A stretch of 64,000 bases of DNA from positions 30,565,687 to 30,629,686 of the forward strand of contig CM019707.1 in the NCBI GenBank assembly GCA_009760885.1. Direction: 5' to 3'. The notes under the pieces are model-generated. The model had not been told where the DNA came from. It saw only the letters and a program-made list of their open reading frames with translations, and did no database searches. Below are positions 56,561 through 64,000 of the stretch, one piece after another. Both the position numbers and the translations under genes were made by a program. Each line of letters opens with the position of its first letter. Position 1 is the first letter of the stretch. Origin of the DNA: Achatina immaculata (lineage: Eukaryota; Mollusca; Gastropoda; Stylommatophora; Achatinidae).

Positions 56561-57495
56561 CATTTGAATGTCGCTTGCGGAACTTTGCCTCCCTAACGGC
56601 TCTCCTGTATGCCTCTCGGTCGTAAGCAAGATGCCATGTTGCTGATGGCTCCATTTGCAGATCATCGACGATGTGTCGCAGCCATATTTGCCTTGGTCTT
56701 CCTCTCTTTTTTCCCCCATTATGTATAAACTAGGAAAAAAAAGTAGGAACAGCTTTATTACTTTATTACGACTACAAAGCTGTGACGTTTCGGCGTGAGC
56801 CTTAATCATACCAACACATACAGGACGAAGAAGTAGAAAGAGGAGATAAATTATAGATTCTCATGAATCCTATGTTTTAAAAAAATGAATAGAGCACTTA
56901 GCTATAACGTGAAAGAATATGTAGCTTTTCCGACGTTCGTTCAGAAATGCGCCCGTTCAAAATATACTAAGTTCAGAAATGTACAGAAATGCGCATGGTG
57001 GAGCGTAGTCAGTCATTTGCATGTCCCTTGCGGAACTTTGCCTCCTTAACAGCTCTCCTGTAGGCCTCTTGGTTGTGAGCAAGATGTCCTGCTGCTGATG
57101 CATCCATTTGCAGATCATCAACGATATCTTGCAGTCAGCTTCGCCTTGGTCTTCTTCTCATTCTTTTCCCCCATTATGTACCCTCCCAAGACGGTCTTCT
57201 CTAGATTATCATGGCGTTTAGTTGTTGCTGTTTGGGTGTCTTGGTATATTTTCAGAAAGTTTCCATTGCTTTCCTTCCGGGCAGACACATGGAATAACAT
57301 GGGGAACTTTCCATTGTCTTATTTGCCACACCATCACCCACGCTTACCATGCTGTAGATGGAATAATTTATGGGTATATCTAAGAGTAAATTCATCCATT
57401 CATTCATTTGCACGTCCCTTGCAGAACTTTGCCTCCATAATAGCGCTCCTGTAGGCCTTCCGGTTGTGAGCAAGATGGCCTGCTGCTGATGCAAG
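56561..57495 (-). mobile_element. RTE-A and Penelope fragments, second duplicon
   Basis: Repeats the order of 54669-55603: RTE-A 3' piece (to about 56727), Penelope terminal piece with the hammerhead-like word at 56783-56810, RTE-A piece (about 57014-57222), and the 101-bp RTE-A insertion (57394-57494). Confidence 0.9.
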
Positions 57496-57666
57496 AGTAA
57501 ATACGTAAATATTAAATAAAGCCACTGCAGTAAAGCTGTGATAACAAAAATGTTAAACTATTTAAAGCAAAAGAACAGCTTTATTAGTTAGCGAGTTAGT
57601 TGGAAATTCAGCTTTATTTAGCATTCCCTTACTACTAAGTTATACTCTTTTCTCACCTGTAACTTC

Positions 57667-57893
57667 ACATGGCGAAGGTTGGGGGTTCGAATCCGGCCGG
57701 AGGCACCCCAGTCACCCAGCTGTAGAAATGGGTACCCGACTTCGTCTGGAGTTGGAGAAGGAAAGGTGGCCAGGCGTGATACTGACCATATCACCCTCTA
57801 GTGTGCTGACAGGTCAAGGAAAATATGGGCACTGACACCATATCCCTATGTGCCTCTAAGGCATGACAGGGTTACCTTACCTTACTTACCTGT
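57667..57893 (+). mobile_element. 5'-truncated SINE, second duplicon
   Basis: Copy of the SINE at 55777-55998 with a few substitutions (CCAGGCGTGAT against CCAGGCTTGAT). Confidence 0.92.
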
Positions 57894-57943
57894 AACTTAT
57901 AACTCAGAACCTCCATTTCACAAGACTACACTGTACTCAACTA

Positions 57944-58260
57944 CGGATAAGGCAAATGAGCGAACAACAACCTGCCTCATGGGTGATCAGAAAAAGGAGA
58001 TGGACATATGTCGGTCACATGATGAGAAGAAACAGAGAACCCCAAAACAAGCTATCAAGTGGAACACAACAGGCCGAAGAGAAAGAGGTCGACCACGTGA
58101 AACTCTGAAGAGGACATTGGAGAGGCCAAATTAGTAGGCATAAAATCCCTTGATGAGGTTGAAAAGCTCGCTGAAAACACGAAAACTTGAACTACCGTAC
58201 GAGGCCAATGTGGTATTTAACGGCACAGGAAGGATGTAAGATATAAGATAAGAAGGATGT
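57944..58260 (+). mobile_element. RTE-B 3' fragment, complete to tail
   Basis: Continues GCTATCAAGTGGAACACAAC, GAGGTCGACCACGTGAAACT and the terminal AACGGCACAGGAAGGATGTA with the ATATAAG-type tail. Small deletions break the frame. Confidence 0.9.
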
Positions 58261-59330
58261 AAGATAACCGAAAGCGAAAAGAACAAGTACTTTCCTTGCC
58301 TAAATTCCCTTCGTAGGAAAATAAAAAGTATGAAATTTTTTGTCTTACAGGACTTTAGAAAGATTACTGCACCCAAATCACTTTCCGACTGTCGCGCAAT
58401 GTCGTAATATGAGCCAGTGGCCGAGCGCTACCTCTGTGTGTGTACGTGTGTGTTCGGTGACGGTGCAGGACGGTGTCGCACCGCCACGTGTACAACCTGC
58501 ACCTTATTGAACGTGTTTGCTGTCGAACCACTTTCTCTACGGGGCCGGTCGTCGGGTTCTTGTTTGCTGTTGGATTTCAAAACATCCGGTCTAACTGTCT
58601 ATCAGAGTAAAGAAACGGGCCTGTTTTGTTGACGGTAGAGTTTTCCGCGGAAGTTAAAAAAGCACAGCTTGAAGGAATTCTGGGAACTTACATGGACAAA
58701 CATTTGACAACGATGGTTGTGTGAGATGGAAGTTAGTTCACGGTGTTCGTAGCGAGGTGGCCCGCCCTGATAAGTCTTATAAGTAGGAAACTTGTGATGG
58801 GTTTGTGAAGGTCTGTTTGTTGCAGGTATACTTATCTTGCAGCACAGACCCATTTTTTTTTCTGTTAATATGTTCAATTTAACCAAGTCAGATAATAGCA
58901 GAACCAACGAACTTTCGTTTTCAAACTGCAACTGGTTAAGTAGGCCAGTCCCCCCCCCCTCTTCTTATTTATTCAATCCCACTGCACTTTCATTCTTCCC
59001 AAACATTTAGTTTGCTACAGGTATACAGAATCCATAAAGGGGCATGAGTAAAATGTAAAACAAAAACCATCCGTGACAGATTCTTGTTAGAGAAATGATT
59101 CTCGGGAACTTCAGTGAAAAAGTCAAACCATTGTTTAACGTGAAAAGAAGCACATAAATTAAACCTGCAGTATTGATTAAAATGAGTGTATATTTGTTAC
59201 TTAGTCTTCTTGAACTTCGGAGATAAAATGTTGAATTTTATAACAAGTTAATTTCAAACCATGTCAGAACAGTTTGAGGGGTGGGGGGTCCCTAGGTTGC
59301 CATAAGTGCCTGATTTTTTTTAAAGTAAGT
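58261..59330. other. FNDC3 intron, no gene recognised
   Basis: Mostly unique DNA, with a C-run at 58950. No open frame with domain features is present. Confidence 0.45.
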
Positions 59331-59341
59331 ATTCAATATTG

Positions 59342-61354
59342 AATTGGCTACGCAGGCCAAAGATATCTTAGTAACAACAGCTAAAGACATGGTTCCAGTA
59401 AAGAAAACACAAAAGAATAGATGGATCACAGCAGGTACACTAGAACTGATAAAACAATGTAGAGAAATGAAGACGCAATGGAGAGTGACAAACAACAACA
59501 AAGATAAATATAAAACTTTAACAAAAGAAGTATGAAGAAACATAAGAAAAGACAAAAGACAATACATACAAGATTGTTGTGAAAGAATAGAAGAACATCA
59601 GAAGTGTGGAAGAGATAGTGAAATGTTTAAAGAAATGAAGACATTGACGAGAAATGTCACAACTAAGCTAAATGTAATTTGTGATGAGATGGGGAATACC
59701 CTGACAGAGACAGAGGAAATTCTAGAAAGATGGAAGGAATATTGCAAAAGGATGTATGAAACAACCGACTGTGGAAACAGAAATCAACAGTGTGAATTAT
59801 TATTGGAGGAGAAAGAACCCGAGCCGACAATGGAAGAAGTTTTATGGGCAATAAAGAATCTGAAAAATGGTAAATCACCAGGATGTGATGAGATAACCGC
59901 TGAATTTATTAAAGCAGGAGGAAAGGAGTGTGCAACAATCTATCATGCACTATGTAAAAAGATATGGCATTCAGGTATTTGGCCAAAAGAATGGAAAAGA
60001 ACTGTATTCATACCACTGCCAAAAAAGGGTAACCTGAAATTATGCACCAGCTACAGAACTGTTGCCCTGATTAGTCATGCCAGTAAAATTCTGTTAAAAA
60101 TCATAATGGGTAGACTTCGAAAGAAAATAGAAGAAGAAGTCAATATGGTCCAAGCTGGCTTCAGGCAAGGAAGAGGATCAAGAGATCATATATTCAATCT
60201 AAGATTAATAATAGAGAAATGCAGGGAGTTTAATGTGAATCTATATTTATCCTTTATAGACTACTCAAAGGCATTTGATTGTGTACAACACCAGAAACTT
60301 TGGGATATAATGGAAAAAATGGGATTTCCAACACATTTGATACAAGTAACATCACTGCTGTATCTAGACCAACAAGCAGCAGTAAGAATAAATGGTGAGA
60401 CAGCAACTTGGTTTGACATAAAACAAGGGGTCCGTCAGGGGTGCATATTGTCACCCTACTTATTTAACTTGTATACTGAAAATATAATGAGGAATGTTAG
60501 AGAAGATGTAGATAAAGAATATTACAATGCCATAACAGTTGGAGGTTATGAAATACCAGAGATTAGATATGCTGATGACACAGTATTGCTGTCCACAACA
60601 CAAGAAGGAATGGAAAAACTAATTATGTCAGTCCGCAAGAACAGCGAAGAGCAGAACCTCTATCTTAATGCAAAGAAAACTAAAGTGATGACAACTGACA
60701 AAACAAACAAGGCAACTGAAATATGTATCAATGAGGAAAAACTGGAAGAAGTGGAGAGTTTTGAATATCTTGGATCACTACTAACTAATAATGGAGATAC
60801 AATGAGGGAAATTAAAAGGAGGACATCTATTGCTCTTCAGAAAGTAAAACAAATGAAGAATCTGTGGAGAGGAGCAGACAGAACCACAAAAATAAGATTT
60901 TTAAGGGCATACATCTTTCTCATCGCAACATATGCCTGTGAGACCTGGACACTTAACAAAACAGCTGAGAAACACATAAATGCCTTTGAATGTAAATGCT
61001 ACAGAAGAGTTCTCCAAATATCGTGGACACAAAAAAGAACAAATATATCTATACTACAAGAGCTTAATATTGAAGAAGGCTGGCTAGTAAAGAGGATTAA
61101 AGAGAGAAAACTTAAATATTTTGGACACATTAAACGTCATGATAATTTAGAGAAGACCATATTGGAAGGATACATAATGGGACAAAGAAAAAGAGGAAGA
61201 CCGAAACGAAGATGGCTGCAAGACATCGTTGACGATCTGGAAATGGATGCATCAGCAGCAGGCCATCTTGCTCACAACCGAGAGGCCTACAGGAGTGCTG
61301 TTTGGGAGGCAAAGTTCCGCAAGGGACATGCAAAGGAATGAATGAATGAAATGA
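59342..61354 (+). mobile_element. RTE-A LINE, most complete copy, with 11-bp TSD
   Basis: The TSD ATTCAATATTG is at 59331-59341 and 61355-61365. The insert is 2.0 kb, 5' truncated before the RT linker (no endonuclease), and ends in the AATG-type tail. Its RT resembles that of BovB-like RTE elements (GFRQGRGSRDHIF, GVRQGCILSPYLFNLYTENI, RYADDTVLL, RGRPKRRWLQDI). It lies in the FNDC3 intron in the same orientation as the gene. Confidence 0.95.
59344..61341 (+). pseudogene. RTE-A reverse transcriptase, one in-frame stop
   Basis: One frame covers 666 codons, interrupted only by TGA at 59533-59535. A long open part runs from the Met at 59623 to 61341 (572 codons). Order: linker (MVPVKKTQKNRWITAG), KNLKNGKSPGCDEITAEF, FIPLPKKGNLKLCTSYRTVA, VQAGFRQGRGSRDHIFNLR, LYLSFIDYSKAFDCVQHQK (block A), FDIKQGVRQGCILSPYLFN, IPEIRYADDTVLLSTTQ (YADD), FEYLGSLLTNNGDTMREIKR, YACETWTLNKTAEKHIN, then the basic tail. 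The catalytic residues are present. Without the endonuclease it is presumably immobile, but it could make an RT fragment if transcribed. Confidence 0.9.
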
Positions 61355-61404
61355 ATTCAATATTGCATTTTGTAATGTCTAGACAAGAAAGAGTTAATGA
61401 TAGG

Positions 61405-61443
61405 TGAGTATATATATATATTTATATATATATAGAGAGAGAG
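61405..61443. repeat. TA/GA microsatellite
   Basis: TATATATATA followed by GAGAGAGAG. Confidence 0.9.
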
Positions 61444-61474
61444 GAAATTTCTCCCTCTCTTCATCCCCCCTTAT

Positions 61475-61600
61475 AGCCTAGACCTGATGCTGATCACTGG
61501 ACCCTCTAGTGTACCAACAGGTCAGGGAAAGTATGGGCACTAACATCTTATCCCCCCATAGGTGCCTGTAGTGCATATTAGGGACCTTCACACCTCTCTT
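61475..61600 (+). mobile_element. SINE body fragment
   Basis: CTAGACCTGATGCTGATCAC, CCCTCTAGTGTACCAACAGG, TCAGGGAAAGTATGGGCACT and AACATCTTATCCCC match the common SINE body. The tRNA-like head is missing. Confidence 0.75.
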
Positions 61601-62639
61601 TCAGACAAAACCATCACAGAACTTCTTAGCTCATCAGGAATGTTGTGTTCACATTCAGGCAGGTGTTTTTATCCTGTTCTTGTTCTTATCCCTCCAGAGT
61701 GGGGCTGTAGACAAGCAAGTTGCTTGACAGGGTTCACCACCACAGGGAGCTACATTAATCCATGCTTTGTTAATCAGTTAGATAGGTGGGTAAGGGTCTT
61801 GGCCAGTTCTAGTTTATTAGCACCCTCAGAGCCGTTTCATTCCTGTTTGCGCAGTCATCACGGCCTTTCCTGTAAGGTTCTTGAAACTTTTGACGTTCTG
61901 ATGAAGTAGGGATCTTTCACTCACAGTTTCCGTATGCTGCAGACGTTTGTTTCAGTCTTCCAGGTGCGTTTAGTTAGTGCTGGGGTACCGGCTTGCACTT
62001 ACTGACATGGTAAATGTATTCATCCTGAATTAGTTGTTTTTTTGGGGTCCTGTGACAATAGTTGGACAACCTGAACAATGTGGATGGAAACAGATGGTCA
62101 GTGTTCTAAGTGGAATGTCGTTTGATGTGTGTAGAAAAGAAAAACAACTGAAGCTGTTGTGCCACATGTGTTGGCCACCCATTGAAGATTTCATGCACAC
62201 TGAAGAGAAGGCATTTATCTGAAGCCATACCAGATAATGGATGAGCAGGGTAGCTATGTTTTAGAATTGTGGTAGTATATAGTAGTTACTATAGTCTTTA
62301 TAATTGCATACGAAGAAGGTAGTCTTTATAATCATTTATAATGACCCATGTCAGGGTGAATTGTAAGTTAAAGAATTGGCAGCTGTCTTTAACAGCAGAT
62401 GTCTAACTTTAAGTTAAAGACTTGGCAGACTTTTTGCCTGTCTGTCTGCCATTATCTGTCACTGCCTTCCCGCCCTGTCTGTCTTTCTATCTTTCAGCCT
62501 ATCCTTGTCTGTCTGCCAATGTCTCTTCGTCATCATCTGCCATTGCCAGTTTGTCACTGTTCATTGAAGAAGAATCTGAATAATTACTTTTGGTTTCAAC
62601 TTTATTTTTTTTTTATTTTGATATAAAAGTAATAAATAT
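61601..62639. other. FNDC3 intron, partial interspersed repeat
   Basis: The segment 61725-61830 carries AGGGAGCTACATTAATCC and GGTGGGTAAGGGTCTTGGCC, then TTATTAGCACC, similar to the 1285-1600 repeat. The rest is unique, AT-rich, with no gene seen. Confidence 0.4.
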
Positions 62640-62970
62640 TAATTACTTTGTTTTGTTTACACATTTTGATCTTTGTCTAAATTATCATATTTTGTTTACA
62701 CATGTTGATCTTCATCTAAATTATCATAAGCCATTTCCATATGGAGGCTCAGCTGCTGAGATCTCATACTTCCTTGCAGAAAGTTATATATCATAGTTTA
62801 TGTTTTTTAACATTCGGTCAATTAACATGTCAGCATGATTATCTTTCTGTCTGTCTAGAAACAAAATTTGATACCATGGCTTACATTTTTTAACATTCAT
62901 TCAATTAACATATCAGCATGATTACCTTTCTGTCTGTCTAGAAAGAAAATTTGATATCATGGCTTATGTT
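62640..62970. repeat. Short direct repeats in FNDC3 intron
   Basis: TTGTTTACACATTTTGATCT is repeated twice (62657-62720). A unit of about 83 bp with TTAACATTC, TCAATTAACAT, CAGCATGATTA and TTTCTGTCTGTCTAGAAA is repeated at 62800-62965. Confidence 0.85.
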
Positions 62971-63139
62971 TTTTTGCTGTATTCGGCTGACTTGCCCATG
63001 TCTGTCATGAAATTGATGTCATAGTTTGTTGCATTTCCATTTATGCAGTATCAACCTGAATCATAAAAGTGTGGCAGCCACCAACCTGTCATTCATTTTG
63101 TCATTAATATGTATGACATTTTCTCGCTCCTCCCACCAG

Positions 63140-63283
63140 GGCCTAGTCCACCGCTCAATTCCACAGATGAACGGACTATCAGGACTCGAAATAGGGTGCG
63201 CAAAAAACTTCAGCAGCGCCGTGTTAACGTGAATGATGGTTTCTGCCACAACACTCGACCACCGGGGATCAGACGGACAAGAA
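63140..63283 (+). CDS. FNDC3: FNDC3 exon (DERT / KKLQQR region)
   Basis: The acceptor CTCCTCCCACCAG ends at 63139 and the donor GTAAGG starts at 63284. The exon is 144 nt with both borders in phase 1, matching the phase-1 end of the previous exon (the split codon is GGG). It encodes GPSPPLNSTDERTIRTRNRV, RKKLQQRRVNVNDGF and a basic end (PPGIRRTRSKE). In vertebrate FNDC3A/B the tyrosine/proline-rich region is followed by a similar DERxxK...L(Q/K)KKLKxRQ segment before the first FN3 domain, which supports the identity and the order. Confidence 0.85.
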
Positions 63284-63437
63284 GTAAGGAGGCATAATGT
63301 CTTGTCTTGTCTCTCATTCTTCTAGTACCTTGCTGAGGAGACAAATCCTGGTTTTTGTTTTTTTTTTGACAGAGCTCATTTATAAAAATGCATGGTTTTT
63401 ATACATTTGTAGCAGTTATAATAATAAATAATAATAA

Positions 63438-64000
63438 TTGATGACAACTGAAAAAACAAATAAAGCAGCTGAAATATGTATCGGTGAGGAAAAATGGAAG
63501 ATGTGGAAGGTTTTGAATATCTTGGATCACTACTAATGGAGATACAATGAGGGAAATTAAAAGGAGGACATCTATCGTTCTTCAGAAAGTTAAACAACTA
63601 AAGAAGCTGTGGAGAGGAACAGACAGAACCACAAAAATAAGATTTTTAAGGGCATGCATCTTTCCCATCACAACATATGCCTGTGAGACCTGGTCACTTA
63701 ACAAAACAGCTGAGAAACACATAAATGCCTTTGAATGTAAATGCTACAGAAGAGTTCTTCAAATATCATGGACATAAAAAAAAAGAACAAACATATCCAT
63801 ACTACAGGAACTTAATATTGAAGAAGGCTGGCTAGTAGAGAGGATTAAACAGAGAAAACTTAAATATTTTGGACACATTAAATGTCATGATGATCTAGAG
63901 AAGACCGTCTTGGAAGGATACATAGTGGGAAAAAGAAAGAGAGGAAGACCAAGGTGAAGCTGGCTGCAAAATATCATTGATAATCTGCAAACGGATGCAT
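63438..64000 (+). mobile_element. RTE-A LINE, 3' part, runs off the window
   Basis: It starts at ATGACAACTGAAAAAACAAA (5' truncated within the RT C-terminal part) about 155 bp after the FNDC3 donor. It continues through IKRRTSIVLQKVKQLKKLWR, TYACETWSLNKTAEKHIN and RKLKYFGHIK-like codons. Frameshifts (near 63495 and the poly-A at 63777) break it. The tail is beyond the right edge. Confidence 0.93.

Larger units (their letters stand above)
54287..58060. repeat. Tandem duplication of about 1.88 kb containing a FNDC3 exon
   Basis: Copy 1 is 54287-56168 and copy 2 is about 56169-58058. Each contains the TAG array end, the 196-nt FNDC3 exon, RTE-A and Penelope 3' fragments, a truncated SINE and the start of an RTE-B fragment. 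At the junction RTE-B sequence (GCTATCAAG) passes into the TAG array through the shared word AGTGG. In copy 2 the RTE-B fragment continues normally past that point. The offset is 1882 bp at the breakpoint and 1891 bp at the exon, from a 9-bp difference in the TAG tract. Only scattered substitutions separate the copies. Confidence 0.95.

Overview
This is eukaryotic DNA, most likely from a lophotrochozoan animal and probably a gastropod mollusc. The lineage is inferred from repeat content and is not proven. The window is intron-dominated: it has spliced exons, RTE-type LINEs, a Penelope-like element, mariner remnants, tRNA-derived SINEs and an unusually large number of private minisatellites. 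Nothing bacterial or viral was seen.

Only one host gene can be supported. Three + strand exons (52250-52422, 54413-54608, 63140-63283) have compatible phases (1-0, 0-1, 1-1) and encode the proline-rich N-terminal part of a FNDC3 (fibronectin type III domain-containing 3) homologue. The earlier N-terminal exons were not found, and the FN3 domains must lie beyond the right edge. The 196-nt middle exon is present twice (54413-54608 and 56304-56499) because a segment of about 1.88 kb is tandemly duplicated.

Most of the rest is mobile DNA, often nested, and target-site duplications (TSDs) let the insertion order be read. At 3.17-6.59 kb a mariner element carries an RTE-B LINE (TSD AATGTAAGC), which carries an RTE-C fragment (TSD AGAAAAT). 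At 6.80-9.00 kb is an RTE-B copy with an unbroken reverse-transcriptase frame. At 34.3-40.2 kb a minisatellite is split by a Penelope-like element. That element is split by an RTE-A LINE (TSD AATTTGAGACCA), itself split by an RTE-B copy (TSD AGTAGT), and independently by a SINE. The most complete RTE-A copy is at 59.34-61.35 kb, inside the FNDC3 intron, and has one in-frame stop. RTE-A 3' fragments are scattered throughout, and RTE-A copies end in AATG-type repeats while RTE-B copies end in ATATAAG-type repeats.

Between the elements lie more than 25 tandem arrays with different units (18-70 bp). They include a 31/37-bp GTATAC-containing satellite (17.2-19.8 kb) that was invaded by RTE-A and then partly duplicated as a 1.7-kb block (about 19.24-22.59 kb). 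Microsatellites and poly-C/poly-G runs fill much of the remainder. Long open frames inside arrays arise because the unit is a multiple of three, and they are not called as genes.
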